In this document: positions 51,408-61,121 of the stretch, in pieces
Numbering within the stretch: position 1 is the stretch's first letter
How the letters are laid out: each line of letters opens with the position of its first letter
Assembly: GCF_004337695.1 (NCBI RefSeq)
Contig: NZ_SJXJ01000008.1
Location: 186,001-250,000, forward strand
Length of the DNA: 64,000 bases
Direction of reading: 5' to 3'
Source of the DNA: Tenacibaculum sp. M341
GTDB lineage: Bacteria; Bacteroidota; Bacteroidia; Flavobacteriales; Flavobacteriaceae
The notes under the pieces: generated by a model
What the model was told of the DNA's origin: nothing
The model's input: the letters and a program-made list of their open reading frames with translations, nothing else
The model's database searches: none
Position numbers and translations under genes: made by a program

Positions 51408-52724
51408 ATGCAAGAAGAGTTTGCAAATTATATAAAAAAAGAGTTTTCTTTTCTTAGAGATGAAAAGGTTTTAGTTGCTATATCTGGAGGATTGGACAGT
51501 GTAGTACTTGCTTATCTATTAAATAAGGTGGGTTTCGAAATTAGTTTAGCACATTGTAATTTCCAATTAAGAGGAGAAGAAAGCGATTTAGATGAAAAAT
51601 TAGTAGAGGTGTTATCTGAAAAATTGAATGTGAAACTTTTTAAAGTAAGATTTGATACTAATTCTTATGCTAGTCGAAAAAAAGAGTCGATTCAAATAGC
51701 TGCCAGAAACTTGAGATATGATTGGTTTGAAAAGATTTCATTAGAAAATAAAATTAAATACATTGCTACTGCGCATCATTTAGATGATAGTTTAGAAACT
51801 TTTTTAATCAATTTTTCAAGAGGAACAGGAATTGAAGGTTTAACAGGTATACCAAAACAAAACGGTAAAATTATAAGACCATTATTACCTTTTTCAAGAG
51901 AACAGATTTTTCAATATGCAAAGCAACATGAGCTGAGTTGGAGAGAAGATGCATCTAATAAAGATGTAAAGTACACTCGAAATAAAATAAGACATCAAGT
52001 TGTACCAGTTTTGAAAGAAATTAATCCGAATATTTTAAATGGATTTCAAAAAATGGTTGGCTTTGCGACTCAAGGAAAAAATATAATTAATGATAGAGTA
52101 GAAGAAGTAAAAAAACAAGTAATAACTGTTGAAGGAGATCTAGTAAAGTTAAACATAAAACAAATATTAACGCTGTCAGCTCCAAAATCGTATTTATATT
52201 ATCTGTTAAAGGAGTATAATTTCACTGAATGGGACAATATTTTTGATCTATTGTCATCAAAAACTGGTAAAAAACTATACTCAGAAACCCATGTTTTACT
52301 CAAAAATAGAGAATATTTATTGCTAACAAAACTGAGTCGTTTTTCTAATGAAACCCCAATGTTTAAGGTAGGTATAGGAGAAACACCCATAGGTGAGAAT
52401 ATGGTTATAAAAGTTGAAAAAGCCGATAAAAATGAAGGAGGAAATAAAAATTGTATATTAGTTAATAAAAATTTAGTAACTTTCCCGATGATTATCAGGC
52501 GAAGGGAACAAGGTGATATCTTCTATCCAAAGGGAATGTTGGGTAAGAAAAAAGTAAGTAAATATTTCAAAGACGAGAAATTGTCAATGTTTCAAAAGAA
52601 TGAAATTTGGTTGCTTTGTAACAATAATAATGATATCATTTGGATTGTCGGTATGAGACAAGACAGAAGGTTTGCTGTATCTGATACATCAAAATTAGAA
52701 AGTATTTTAAGAATAAGTATATAA
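51408..52724 (+). CDS. tilS: tRNA(Ile)-lysidine synthase
   Basis: A 438-residue PP-loop ATPase that converts cytidine 34 of the AUA-reading tRNA-Ile to lysidine. The PP-loop is AISGGLDSVVLAYLL (near 26-40), followed by AHCNFQLRGEESDLDE, ATAHHLDDSLETFLINFSRGTG and the tRNA-binding WREDASNKDVKYTRNKIRH. The C-terminal TilS domain (MIIRRREQGDIFYPKGMLGKKKVSKYF) is complete. Essential. It begins one base after the hydrolase stop codon. Confidence 0.96.
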   Translation: MQEEFANYIKKEFSFLRDEKVLVAISGGLDSVVLAYLLNKVGFEISLAHCNFQLRGEESDLDEKLVEVLSEKLNVKLFKVRFDTNSYASRKKESIQIAARNLRYDWFEKISLENKIKYIATAHHLDDSLETFLINFSRGTGIEGLTGIPKQNGKIIRPLLPFSREQIFQYAKQHELSWREDASNKDVKYTRNKIRHQVVPVLKEINPNILNGFQKMVGFATQGKNIINDRVEEVKKQVITVEGDLVKLNIKQILTLSAPKSYLYYLLKEYNFTEWDNIFDLLSSKTGKKLYSETHVLLKNREYLLLTKLSRFSNETPMFKVGIGETPIGENMVIKVEKADKNEGGNKNCILVNKNLVTFPMIIRRREQGDIFYPKGMLGKKKVSKYFKDEKLSMFQKNEIWLLCNNNNDIIWIVGMRQDRRFAVSDTSKLESILRISI

Positions 52725-52741
52725 AAATAACCCCAATAACA

Positions 52742-54718
52742 ATGAAAAGAGTTTTTACCTTACTTTTATTAATTATAGGTTTTTCTTTTGCGACTCACGC
52801 ACAAGACGACGCTCCTGTAGACGTGGAGACCTCCGTAAAGAAAATCTCTGATACAGAGTATGACCTAATCTTTAATGTATATATAGATGATGACTGGCAT
52901 TTATATTCTCAATACAATCCAAAAGATGCTTCTTTGCCAATGTCAATTAAGCCTTCTGAGGGTGAATCTGGTTTTACTGTAGAAGGTAAAGCACAAGAAA
53001 GTGAAACAGTAACTGAATTTAGTGAAATATGGGGTGTTGATGAAATCTTTTTTGTAGAAGAAGCAACACTTGTACAACGTATTGTCGTTACTGATCCTAA
53101 TCTAAGACAAGTATCATTAAATATAGAAGCTCAAGTTTGTAAAGAGTTTTGTTTACCTTATGATGATGACTTTACATTTTCTTTAGATGGAGGTGAAGTT
53201 GTTAGTACTGTAGCTACTGTTGATGAAAACAGTAAAGCATTAACAAACTCATTAAAATTAGATTTAAAGAATGCTGATCTTCTAGAAGCTAAAATGACAG
53301 CTGAACAAGAAGAAGAAAAAGGTAGTTTATTAAATATTTTCTTGTTAGGATTTTTAGGAGGTTTAATAGCTTTCTTAACTCCTTGTGTATTTCCTTTAAT
53401 ACCTTTAACAGTATCTTTCTTTACAAAACAATCAGATAAAAAATCAAAAGGAATTACAAATTCTATCATATATGGTATATTCATTGCAGCTATTTATGTT
53501 GCTTTAAGTTTACCATTCCACTTTGCTGATAACTTAGATCCAGAAATATTAAATACAATTTCAACGAATGTATGGTTAAACATCTTCTTCTTTATTGTAT
53601 TAGTGTTCTTTGCAGGATCTTTCTTTGGTTTTTACACAATTACTTTACCAAGTTCTTGGAGTAATAAAACTGATAATGCATCAGGTATAGGAGGTATTCT
53701 TGGTATCTTCTTTATGGCTGTTACTTTAGCAATTGTATCTTTCTCTTGTACTGGTCCAATCTTAGGTTCATTACTTGCAGGTTCTTTAACTTCTGATGGA
53801 GGTCCAATGCAATTAACAGCAGGTATGGGAGGATTTGGAGTAGCGTTAGCTTTACCATTTGCTTTCTTCGCATTATTCCCGAATTTATTAAAAGCATTAC
53901 CAAAATCAGGTTTCTGGTTAAAGGCTATTACAGTAATGTTAGGATTTATAGAATTAGCTTTAGCTTTCAAATTCTTATCAAATGCAGACTTAGTAGGACA
54001 ATGGGGTGTTCTTAAGAGAGAGGTGTTTATAGGTATTTGGATTTTAATTACCGTGTTAGCTGCATTATTCTTATTTGGAGTAATTAAGTTTCCTGGTGGT
54101 CCAACAAACAAAAGAGTTTCAGGTTTAAGAATAATATTAGGTTTAGCAGTATTAGGTTTTGCAGTTTATTTAGCTCCTGGAGTTATGCAAAAACAAATGT
54201 GGAATCAAAACTTATTAAGTGGTTTTGCTCCACCTCAATTCTACAGTGTATATGAGAATGATGATAAAAATTGTCCTTTAGCATTAGACTGTTTTAAGAA
54301 TTTTGATGAAGGTATGGCATATGCTAAATCTGTAAACAAGCCAGTTTTATTAGATTTTACAGGATGGGCTTGTGTTAACTGTAGAAAAATGGAAGAGAAT
54401 GTATGGAGTGATTCTAAAATACATTCTACATTAAAGAATGATTATGTATTAATTTCATTATATGTTGATGATAACGAAAACCCGTTACCACCAGAAGAGC
54501 AATTTGAATTTGTGAAGCCAAGTGGTAAGATCAAGAAAATTAGAACATACGGTGAAAAGTGGTCTACTTTACAAACTGTAAACTTTAAAAATGCATCTCA
54601 GCCTTTCTATGTATTAATGAGTCCTGAGCTAGAAGTATTAAACGCTCCACAGCAATATACAGATAGATTATCTTATTATAGTTGGTTAAAAGATGGTTTA
54701 AAGAAGTTTAAAAACTAG
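52742..54718 (+). CDS. dsbD: Thiol:disulfide interchange protein DsbD-like
   Basis: A 658-residue membrane protein that carries electrons from cytosolic thioredoxin to periplasmic partners. Signal peptide 1-20; N-terminal DsbD-alpha-like domain (20-150) with the EAQVCKEFCLPYD Cys pair; eight TM segments (about 195-500) with TPCVFPLIPLTVSFFTKQ and FSCTGPILGSLLAGSL, which hold the two membrane Cys; then a C-terminal thioredoxin-like domain with GWACVNCRKMEE (near 545). All three redox pairs are present. It follows tilS by 17 bases. Confidence 0.95.
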   Translation: MKRVFTLLLLIIGFSFATHAQDDAPVDVETSVKKISDTEYDLIFNVYIDDDWHLYSQYNPKDASLPMSIKPSEGESGFTVEGKAQESETVTEFSEIWGVDEIFFVEEATLVQRIVVTDPNLRQVSLNIEAQVCKEFCLPYDDDFTFSLDGGEVVSTVATVDENSKALTNSLKLDLKNADLLEAKMTAEQEEEKGSLLNIFLLGFLGGLIAFLTPCVFPLIPLTVSFFTKQSDKKSKGITNSIIYGIFIAAIYVALSLPFHFADNLDPEILNTISTNVWLNIFFFIVLVFFAGSFFGFYTITLPSSWSNKTDNASGIGGILGIFFMAVTLAIVSFSCTGPILGSLLAGSLTSDGGPMQLTAGMGGFGVALALPFAFFALFPNLLKALPKSGFWLKAITVMLGFIELALAFKFLSNADLVGQWGVLKREVFIGIWILITVLAALFLFGVIKFPGGPTNKRVSGLRIILGLAVLGFAVYLAPGVMQKQMWNQNLLSGFAPPQFYSVYENDDKNCPLALDCFKNFDEGMAYAKSVNKPVLLDFTGWACVNCRKMEENVWSDSKIHSTLKNDYVLISLYVDDNENPLPPEEQFEFVKPSGKIKKIRTYGEKWSTLQTVNFKNASQPFYVLMSPELEVLNAPQQYTDRLSYYSWLKDGLKKFKN

Positions 54719-54735
54719 ATTACCATAAAACATAT

Positions 54736-54773
54736 AAAAAAAAGTCTGAGAAATATTCTCAGACTTTTTTTTA
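54736..54773. terminator. Bidirectional terminator between dsbD and rpe
   Basis: AAAGTCTGAGAA / TTCTCAGACTTT stem with a short loop and A/T runs on both sides, between convergent genes. Confidence 0.9.
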
Positions 54774-54790
54774 TGCTTAAATTTTTGTAA

Positions 54791-55447
54791 TTAATTACAA
54801 ATAGATTTTAAATCAGTAATAGTTTCTGTAGGATTGTCGCTTTTAAAAACAAAGCTTCCGGCAACCAATACATCTGCACCAGCTTCTGTTAGTTGTTTAG
54901 CATTTTTATTGGTCACACCACCGTCAATTTCAATTAAAGTATTTGCATTGTTGTTTACAATAAGTTCTTTTAATTGTTGTACTTTCTTATAAGTGTTTTC
55001 AATAAATGATTGACCACCAAAACCAGGGTTAACACTCATTATACACACTAAATCTAAATCAGAGATAATATCTTCAAGAACGCTAATTGGTGTGTGTGGA
55101 TTTAAAGCAACACCGGCTTTCATTCCACTAGCTTTAATAGCTTGAATTGTTCTGTGTAAATGTGTGCATGCTTCATAGTGTACAGTTAATACATCAGCAC
55201 CTAATTCAGCAAAAGTTTTAATATATCTATCCGGATCAACAATCATTAAATGTACATCGATTGTTTTTTTTGCATGTTTAGAAATAGCTTTTAAAACTGG
55301 CATTCCAAAAGAAATATTAGGTACAAATACACCATCCATAATGTCTATATGAAACCAGTCGGCATTACTATTGTTAACCATTTCTACATCACGTTGTAAA
55401 TTGCCAAAATCTGCTGCTAATATTGAAGGAGCAATAAGTTTATTCAT
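54791..55447 (-). CDS. rpe: Ribulose-phosphate 3-epimerase
   Basis: A 218-residue TIM barrel that interconverts ribulose-5-phosphate and xylulose-5-phosphate. Motifs: APSILAADFGNL, DWFHIDIMDGVFVPNISFG (metal and catalytic Asp), DVHLMIVDPD, NPGFGGQSFIENTYKK and IEIDGGVTNKNA (second Asp). Complete and standard length. Confidence 0.97.
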   Translation of the reverse strand: MNKLIAPSILAADFGNLQRDVEMVNNSNADWFHIDIMDGVFVPNISFGMPVLKAISKHAKKTIDVHLMIVDPDRYIKTFAELGADVLTVHYEACTHLHRTIQAIKASGMKAGVALNPHTPISVLEDIISDLDLVCIMSVNPGFGGQSFIENTYKKVQQLKELIVNNNANTLIEIDGGVTNKNAKQLTEAGADVLVAGSFVFKSDNPTETITDLKSICN

Positions 55448-55482
55448 GTTTTTAAGTTGTGTTTAGCCGCAAAATTACAATA

Positions 55483-55518
55483 AAAAAAGAGAACTCTTTA
55501 TAGAAAGAATTCTCTTTT
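55483..55518 (-). terminator. Terminator of rpoD
   Basis: AAAAGAGAA / TTCTCTTTT arms with a 16-base loop, which also contains CTTT/AAAG pairs, and a T7 run on the minus strand, 24 bases past the rpoD stop. Confidence 0.75.
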
Positions 55519-55541
55519 AGTAATAGTAGTTAAGAGTTATA

Positions 55542-56405
55542 TTATCCTAAGTAGGTCATTAAAATCTTACTTCTAGATGTATGTTTTAACCTACGAATAG
55601 CTTTTTCTTTAATTTGACGAACACGCTCCCTAGTTAAATCAAATGTTTCTCCAATTTCTTCTAAAGTCATTGGTTGGTGTTCACCTAAACCGAAATAAAG
55701 TTTTACAACATCAGCTTCACGAGGAGTTAATGTTTCTAAAGCTCTATTAATTTCAATACGTAATGATTCGTGTAATAAAGTTTTATCAGGGTTTGGAGAC
55801 TCTCCAGAATTTAAAACGTCATATAAGTTTGAATCTTCACCTTCAATTAATGGTGCATCCATTGATACGTGACGACCAGAGTTTTTCATAGACTCTTTAA
55901 CATCACTTACAGTCATGTCTAATTTCTTAGCTATTTCTTCAGCACTTGGAGGTCTTTCGTTTTCTTGCTCTAAGAAAGCGTACATTTTATTGATCTTATT
56001 AATAGAACCAATTTTATTTAAAGGTAAACGAACGATACGAGATTGCTCTGCAAGGGCTTGTAAAATAGACTGACGAATCCACCAAACAGCATAAGAAATA
56101 AATTTAAAACCTCTTGTTTCGTCAAAACGCTTAGCCGCTTTTATCAATCCTAAATTACCTTCATTAATTAAATCAGGTAATGTTAAACCTTGGTTTTGGT
56201 ATTGTTTAGCAACCGATACTACGAAACGTAAGTTAGCTTTTGTTAATTTCTCTAAAGCTCTTTGGTCACCAGCTTTTATACGCTGCGCTAACTCTACTTC
56301 TTCATCAGCAGTAATTAAGTCAACCTTACCAATTTCTTGTAAGTATTTGTCTAAAGACGCAGTTTCTCTGTTGGTTACCTGTTTCGTAATTTTAAGTTGT
56401 CTCAT
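55542..56405 (-). CDS. rpoD: Primary sigma factor RpoD/SigA (short Bacteroidota type)
   Basis: The housekeeping sigma factor in its 287-residue Bacteroidota form, lacking region 1.1 and the non-conserved insert of E. coli sigma-70. Region 1.2 ([15 protein letters not shown]), region 2 ([51 protein letters not shown]), region 3 ([19 protein letters not shown]) and region 4 ([29 protein letters not shown]) are intact. This factor recognises the TTTG/TAnnTTTG promoters seen elsewhere in the window. Confidence 0.97.
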   Translation of the reverse strand: MRQLKITKQVTNRETASLDKYLQEIGKVDLITADEEVELAQRIKAGDQRALEKLTKANLRFVVSVAKQYQNQGLTLPDLINEGNLGLIKAAKRFDETRGFKFISYAVWWIRQSILQALAEQSRIVRLPLNKIGSINKINKMYAFLEQENERPPSAEEIAKKLDMTVSDVKESMKNSGRHVSMDAPLIEGEDSNLYDVLNSGESPNPDKTLLHESLRIEINRALETLTPREADVVKLYFGLGEHQPMTLEEIGETFDLTRERVRQIKEKAIRRLKHTSRSKILMTYLG

Positions 56406-56616
56406 ACACTTTCTTTTTAATTAAATTATCTTATACATTAGGTTATACGTTCAACTTTAAAATAATGTTACAAAAAAGTGGATTTTTTTTTATTTTTTTT
56501 CTGAAAATATCTTTTTTGTGTTTATTTTAGACATGTTTATGTTTTTTCTGTGACTTTTTAAAAGTTATAGTGTCAAAATGTAAACATAACCCGAAATTTA
56601 GTCAACTAATTAACTA

Positions 56617-57189
56617 TTGAAAGCTAATAATACAGATAAAATAACTGACGAAGAGCTAGTTCGTATGATAGTGGAGAAAAATGATACTCATTTGTTCGCC
56701 GTATTATATGATCGTTATGCCGGTGTAGTTTACAATAAGTGTTATGGTTTTTCGAAAAGTAAAGAAGAAGCTCAAGATCTAACGCATGATGTTTTTGTTC
56801 GTTTATTTGTTAAATTGAGAACTTTTAAGGGAAAATCAAAATTTTCAACTTGGTTATATTCTTTTACATACAATTTTTGTGTAAATTATGTGCAAAGGAA
56901 TAGTGCTAAGAAGAATGAAAAAGTAACAGTTGTAACCGATGTTATAAAAGATGAGGATACAAATGTTAATGAGATTGATGATACTTCGCTTTTCGAACTG
57001 AAATCAGATAAGTTAGCGAAAGCCCTGGAAATTATTGATCCTTCTGATAAAATGATTTTATTAATGAAGTATCAAGATGATATGAGCATAAAAGAAATAC
57101 AGCAGTCATTGGACATAGGACAGAGTGCTGTAAAAATGCGTATTAAGAGAGCTAAAGAGAAAGTTGTTAAAGCGTATAACGAGTTATAG
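56617..57189 (+). CDS. ECF sigma factor
   Basis: A 190-residue sigma-70-family factor of the ECF type. Region 2: FAVLYDRYAGVVYNKCYGFSKS, EEAQDLTHDVFVRLFVKLRTF, STWLYSFTYNFCVNYVQR; region 4: LLMKYQDDMSIKEIQQSLDIGQSAVKMRIKRAKEKV. The start is a TTG at 56617 giving MKANNTDKITDEELV; the first ATG (56665) would remove part of region 2 helix 1, so the TTG is preferred. It is followed five bases later by a small acidic-ended protein and then an MscS-like gene. Confidence 0.88.
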   Translation: MKANNTDKITDEELVRMIVEKNDTHLFAVLYDRYAGVVYNKCYGFSKSKEEAQDLTHDVFVRLFVKLRTFKGKSKFSTWLYSFTYNFCVNYVQRNSAKKNEKVTVVTDVIKDEDTNVNEIDDTSLFELKSDKLAKALEIIDPSDKMILLMKYQDDMSIKEIQQSLDIGQSAVKMRIKRAKEKVVKAYNEL

Positions 57190-57194
57190 AGATT

Positions 57195-57389
57195 ATGGAT
57201 AATCCGTTTAAAAAAATATTACATAATGAGGAGCTACCTCAGGTACTTAAAAAGAAAGTACTTGATGATGTGGCTATGATTAAGTTATCGATAGATATTG
57301 CGGATTTATTTGTAGTTAAATATCCTAATGCTATTGGCGATCTTCTAACAGGAGGAGAAAGTAATAATGATGAAAAAGAAGAAAAATAA
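57195..57389 (+). CDS. Small hypothetical protein downstream of the ECF sigma gene
   Basis: A 64-residue protein without signal or TM segment. It begins MDNPFKKILHNEELPQVLKKKV and ends in NNDEKEEK; a central hydrophobic helix (LSIDIADLFVVKYPNAIGDLL) is likely. Its position five bases after an ECF sigma gene suggests a soluble regulator of that sigma factor, perhaps an anti-sigma, but no anti-sigma motif is recognisable. Confidence 0.65.
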   Translation: MDNPFKKILHNEELPQVLKKKVLDDVAMIKLSIDIADLFVVKYPNAIGDLLTGGESNNDEKEEK

Positions 57390-57426
57390 AAGCTTAGACT
57401 AACCAAAAAAACTAAATATTACTATT

Positions 57427-58245
57427 ATGATGATGCTTAAGGTTGATTTTCTAAAACCCTTTAAAGATATTTTTGAAGATATAGTTGCGTCTTTACCGAC
57501 AGTAGCAGGATTTATTGGATATATAATTTTTGCATGGATTTTTATAAGAGTGTTTTTATATGTTATAAGAAAGATTTTAGTAAAAACGAACATAGATCAA
57601 TGGTCTAAGAAACTAAGTGAGACAAAAATATTCGGAGATTCAACAATCAATATTGTACTTACAAAAGTCATTTTAGGAGTGTTAAAATGGTTTTTGATAC
57701 TTGTTTTTATAATGGCAGGTGCTGGTATTTTTGGTTTAACCGCTGTTTCTGCTGGATTAATAAGTTTCTTCGCTTATTTACCAAAACTAATTACTGCACT
57801 AGGTATTTTTGTAGCTGGTGCTTATTTAGGTACTGTGGTTAAAAAAGCCATACAAGGTATGTTTAAATCTCTTGATATTAATGGAGGTAAATTAGTAGGG
57901 AATATAGCATTCTATTTAATTGTTGTATTTCTTTCTATAACAGCATTAGATCAAGCAGGAGTAGATACTTCAGTAATAAAAAGTAATTTAACATTATTAA
58001 TAGGTTCTGTATTAGCTGCTTTTACAATTGCTTTTGGTTTAGGGGCAAGAGATGCAGTATCAAGATTATTATTTGGATATTATTCTAGAAGAAATATTGC
58101 CATAGGGTCTCAGGTTACAGTGAAAGATGTAGAAGGTATAATTATAGCAATAGATAACATATGTGTGACTGTGCGTACTTCTTCGAGTACAGTTATTTTA
58201 CCTATTAAAGATGTAGTTGATAATGTAGTAATTATCAAAAAATAA
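57427..58245 (+). CDS. MscS-like small membrane protein
   Basis: A 272-residue inner-membrane protein with about five hydrophobic segments (20-45, 75-100, 105-130, 155-178 and 188-205). The region GLGARDAVSRLLFGYYSRRNIAIGSQVTV matches the end of the pore helix and beta domain start of MscS-like channels, and the final 50 residues (GIIIAIDNICVTVRTSSSTVILPIKDV) form the short beta domain. The large cytoplasmic C-terminal vestibule of E. coli MscS is missing. Three consecutive Met codons make the exact start uncertain. Co-transcription with the upstream sigma factor is plausible. Confidence 0.8.
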   Translation: MMMLKVDFLKPFKDIFEDIVASLPTVAGFIGYIIFAWIFIRVFLYVIRKILVKTNIDQWSKKLSETKIFGDSTINIVLTKVILGVLKWFLILVFIMAGAGIFGLTAVSAGLISFFAYLPKLITALGIFVAGAYLGTVVKKAIQGMFKSLDINGGKLVGNIAFYLIVVFLSITALDQAGVDTSVIKSNLTLLIGSVLAAFTIAFGLGARDAVSRLLFGYYSRRNIAIGSQVTVKDVEGIIIAIDNICVTVRTSSSTVILPIKDVVDNVVIIKK

Positions 58246-58298
58246 CTATTAGGTTTAGAGTTTTCTATTGATTGATAGTGAGCTTTTTACGTGTTTTA

Positions 58299-58348
58299 AA
58301 AATAAATAAACATTAGGTGATGTTTCCCTAATGTTTATTTATTTTTTT
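58299..58348 (+). terminator. Terminator of the ECF sigma/MscS-like operon
   Basis: AAATAAATAAACATTAGG / CCTAATGTTTATTTATTT stem with a T7 tail, about 55 bases past the MscS-like stop. Confidence 0.88.
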
Positions 58349-58392
58349 GTTTAACTTTTTTTTTTGTTTTATTTACATTATATTTGAGGAAG

Positions 58393-58533
58393 TTTATTTT
58401 GTAATGTAGTTAAAGTTTATCTTTAGCTTTTATTAATTTAAATTATTTGGTAGATTTCGGGGGACTTCTATCTAGAGATTTGCCTAGAATGCAAATCACG
58501 TGAAAAGGGCTGGATTATCCGGTCCTTTTTTTT
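58393..58533 (+). ncRNA. Candidate structured small RNA 1
   Basis: A TATATTTG element (58379-58386) could start a transcript near 58393. The region then has a G-rich loop candidate (TAGATTTCGGGGGACTTCTA, 58451-58470), a perfect hairpin GATTTGC/GCAAATC (58477-58497), and an intrinsic terminator AAAAGG-GCTGGATTATCCGGT-CC with a T8 run (58503-58533). There is no open reading frame of note. Start is inferred; the -33 spacing is not ideal. Confidence 0.45.
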
Positions 58534-58589
58534 GTGCTTATGTTTTTTTGAATTTTATTGTGACTCAATTTTAAAATCAGTGTCATAAA

Positions 58590-58667
58590 TTATAAGAAAT
58601 GAAAGTTCGGGGGGAACTGAATTTCTTGCATAAATAGTTAGAGCTACCCTAGGGTAGCTCTTTTTTT
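58590..58667 (+). ncRNA. Candidate structured small RNA 2
   Basis: Hairpin AAGAAAT..AGTTC-GGGGG-GAACT..ATTTCTT (58594-58627) and, 13 bases on, a perfect palindromic terminator GAGCTACCCT/AGGGTAGCTC with T7 (58640-58667). The T run on the plus strand only points to plus-strand transcription. The 5' end is unknown; it may be a second RNA, or readthrough of the first. Confidence 0.4.
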
Positions 58668-58684
58668 GATATAAAAATATATGA

Positions 58685-59380
58685 TTATTCGAAAGATAAG
58701 TGAAGGAATATACCTCTAGAACCTAAGAAATCAATAGGGTCTGTCCATTGACTCGGGTTTCTATTATCGTATATTAATTCGTTGTTGATAGCAAAAATAC
58801 CTCTAATTGATGGAGAGAATTTAAAATATGGTAAATAAAGATCTATACCAATACCAACTTCGTACATAAAATTGCTAGATGTTTGTCTGAATTGCCCAGA
58901 AAAGTTATCATCTTGATTTTTCTCATTACTAGAGAAATTATAGTCAAAAGAAGCACCTCCTAACACATAAGGTCTAATATTGTTTAATCTATCAGTACTA
59001 AATTTAAAAATGAAAGGTAAGTGTAGGTAAGTGTTACCAACTTCTCTTGTTCCTTCAATTTCATTCACAATATGTTTAAAACGTAAAGTTTTAGTATTAG
59101 AAATTAAACCAGGTTCAAAACGAAGGTTTACATTTTTATGTAACCTCATATCAGCAATTAAACCTACATTAAAACCAACATCTTCAGTTACCTCTATATC
59201 GGCATTAAAAGCACTAGTTTTATAGGCTACTTTATACCCATTAGTGTTTAATCCTAAATAAAAACCATAATGTATAGGTCTTTTATCGAAGTTTGGTAAA
59301 TTTTCTATTTTTTCTCTTTGACTATAAGCATCTAAGATTAAAAGTGAAAATAAGCTAAAAGTTAAAATTTTTTTTAACAT
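58685..59380 (-). CDS. porT: PorT/SprT-like outer-membrane protein (type IX secretion)
   Basis: A 231-residue outer-membrane beta-barrel protein: signal MLKKILTFSLFSLLILDAYSQ, then strands such as YGFYLGLNTNGYKVAY, NVGLIADMRLHKNVNLRFEPGL and YLHLPFIFKFSTDR, and a terminal HLSFE. Size, sequence type and location beside ubiE match PorT (SprT in Flavobacterium johnsoniae), needed for T9SS and gliding. I start at the ATG at 59380; an in-frame start at 59416 would overlap ubiE and precede the signal. It fits the presence of a T9SS client (the LRR protein) in the window. Confidence 0.8.
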   Translation of the reverse strand: MLKKILTFSLFSLLILDAYSQREKIENLPNFDKRPIHYGFYLGLNTNGYKVAYKTSAFNADIEVTEDVGFNVGLIADMRLHKNVNLRFEPGLISNTKTLRFKHIVNEIEGTREVGNTYLHLPFIFKFSTDRLNNIRPYVLGGASFDYNFSSNEKNQDDNFSGQFRQTSSNFMYEVGIGIDLYLPYFKFSPSIRGIFAINNELIYDNRNPSQWTDPIDFLGSRGIFLHLSFE

Positions 59381-59381
59381 A

Positions 59382-60110
59382 TTATTTTGTTGATGTATAA
59401 ATAGAGGCAACACCAAATGTAACTGGTGTGCAGTTTACATTCTTAAACCCATTTTTTAGTAAAATATTGTTTAAGGCTTCTCCAAAAGGGAAAGAATTAG
59501 CACTTTCTGATAAATAAGAATAAGCAACCTTGTCTTTTGAGAATAATTTACCAATTACAGGTAAAATAAAACTAGTGTAAAACTTATAGCCTTGCTTGAA
59601 AGGAAATTTAGTAGGATTAGAAGTTTCTAATATAACAAAAGTTCCACCAGGTTTTAATACTCTTAATATTTCTGTAAGTCCTTTGTCTAAGTTTTCGAAG
59701 TTACGAACTCCAAAAGAAACTGTTATAGCGTCAAAAGTATTGTCTTCAAAAGGAATATTTTCACTATCACCAACAACCATGTCAATTACATTGTCTAACT
59801 TGGCTTTATTGATTTTTTGTCTACCAACCTCTAACATTCCTTTAGAAATGTCTAGACCAACAATTTTTTTTGGAGATAATTGAGCCATCATTAAAGCTAA
59901 ATCACCGGTACCTGTAGCAATATCTAAAATATCTTTAGGATTGTTTTTTCCGATAATTTTTACAACTTTCTTTCTCCATTTAACATCAATTCCAAGAGAA
60001 ATTACTCTGTTTAATCCGTCATAATTGCCAGATATAGTATCAAACATTTGAGCTACTTGCTCTTTTTTACCTAATTCAGAGTCTTTATAAGGTTTTACTT
60101 CTTTACCCAT
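59382..60110 (-). CDS. ubiE: Demethylmenaquinone methyltransferase
   Basis: A 242-residue SAM-dependent methyltransferase (UbiE/MenG) for the last step of menaquinone synthesis. The signature [36 protein letters not shown] motif [57 protein letters not shown] and [11 protein letters not shown] are present. It overlaps nifU by eight bases and is two bases before porT. Confidence 0.95.
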   Translation of the reverse strand: MGKEVKPYKDSELGKKEQVAQMFDTISGNYDGLNRVISLGIDVKWRKKVVKIIGKNNPKDILDIATGTGDLALMMAQLSPKKIVGLDISKGMLEVGRQKINKAKLDNVIDMVVGDSENIPFEDNTFDAITVSFGVRNFENLDKGLTEILRVLKPGGTFVILETSNPTKFPFKQGYKFYTSFILPVIGKLFSKDKVAYSYLSESANSFPFGEALNNILLKNGFKNVNCTPVTFGVASIYTSTK

Positions 60111-60999
60111 TGATTGCTATAACTTCGTTAATTTGATTTGGTAGCATTTCTTTAAGCATGGTTTCAATACCATTTTTTAACGTAATTGTTGATGAAGGAC
60201 ATCCGCTACATGCTCCTTGTAAAATTACACTCACTTGTTTTGTTTCTGAATCGTAATTGTGAAAAGCAATATTTCCACCATCAGAAGCAACAGCAGGCTT
60301 AATATACTCGTTTAGTATATCAATTATTTTTGTAGAAGTTTCGTCTAAATTTTCAGTATTCACTTCAATTTCTTTAGAAGCAGCTTCTTTTTTAGGTAAT
60401 TCAGAAATGATTGTTTTTCCTTCTTGAATATACTCTCTGATAAAAGTTCTTATTTCTTGATAAACCTCATTCCATTCAACAACATCATATTTTGTAATAG
60501 AAATATAATTTTCAGAAATAAAAATCTCTTTGACAAAAGAAAAATTAAATAAACTTAGAGCTAGAGGAGAAGCTTTGCTTGCTTCTTCAATATTTTTTAA
60601 CTCAACATCTATTTTAGTTAATGCTTTATTGGTGCCAAATTTCATTACAGCCGGATTAGGGGTAACTTCAGCGTAAACTTCAACAGCATCTTTTTTAGTT
60701 TTCTCTTCTAAAACAACAGTTTTTCCTTCATTTAAATACGTTTCAATTTGTTGTTTTACTTCTTCTTGAACATCAACCCACTGAACAATATCAAAACGTT
60801 GTATGGCTATAAAATTAGCAGTTACATATACTTTCTTAACAAAAGGAAGGTAAAATAACTGTTGAGCTATTGGTGAATTTTTAGCTTCATCAATATTATT
60901 GTATTCGTAACTACCTCCGTTAATTAAGATAGAGCTACTAACAAATTTAATAATGCTATCATTGGTGGTATTTTCGATTGTGATTGTAATATTTTCCAT
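60103..60999 (-). CDS. NifU-type Fe-S scaffold with two Nfu_N domains
   Basis: A 298-residue iron-sulfur carrier. Two Nfu_N-like domains (about 5-95 and 112-200) share the pattern SPxAxxLFxxxFVKxxxxxxNxIxIxxxDxVxW. The C-terminal NifU domain (about 218-298) has the cluster-binding pair in [20 protein letters not shown]. The duplicated N-terminal domain is usual in this Bacteroidota family. It is co-transcribed with ubiE by overlap. Confidence 0.92.
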   Translation of the reverse strand: MENITITIENTTNDSIIKFVSSSILINGGSYEYNNIDEAKNSPIAQQLFYLPFVKKVYVTANFIAIQRFDIVQWVDVQEEVKQQIETYLNEGKTVVLEEKTKKDAVEVYAEVTPNPAVMKFGTNKALTKIDVELKNIEEASKASPLALSLFNFSFVKEIFISENYISITKYDVVEWNEVYQEIRTFIREYIQEGKTIISELPKKEAASKEIEVNTENLDETSTKIIDILNEYIKPAVASDGGNIAFHNYDSETKQVSVILQGACSGCPSSTITLKNGIETMLKEMLPNQINEVIAING

Positions 61000-61045
61000 A
61001 AGTAATAATGAATTGCAAAATTACAGTAAAAAAGTCATTAAATAA

Positions 61046-61094
61046 AAAGACCTCATAGTAATGTTTTAACTATTAACATTATATGAAGTCTTTA
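61046..61094 (-). terminator. Terminator of the OmpP1 gene
   Basis: AAAGACCTCATAGTAATGTT pairs with AACATTATATGAAGTCTTT (two mismatches), 28 bases past the OmpP1 stop on the minus strand. Confidence 0.7.
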
Positions 61095-61121
61095 TAAATT
61101 ATTTAATATTTTTTCTAATTA

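Noticed and set aside
53632-54111. 159-codon minus-strand frame inside dsbD
   Set aside because: Antisense shadow of a conserved membrane region; Asn/Lys/Pro-rich with no domain.
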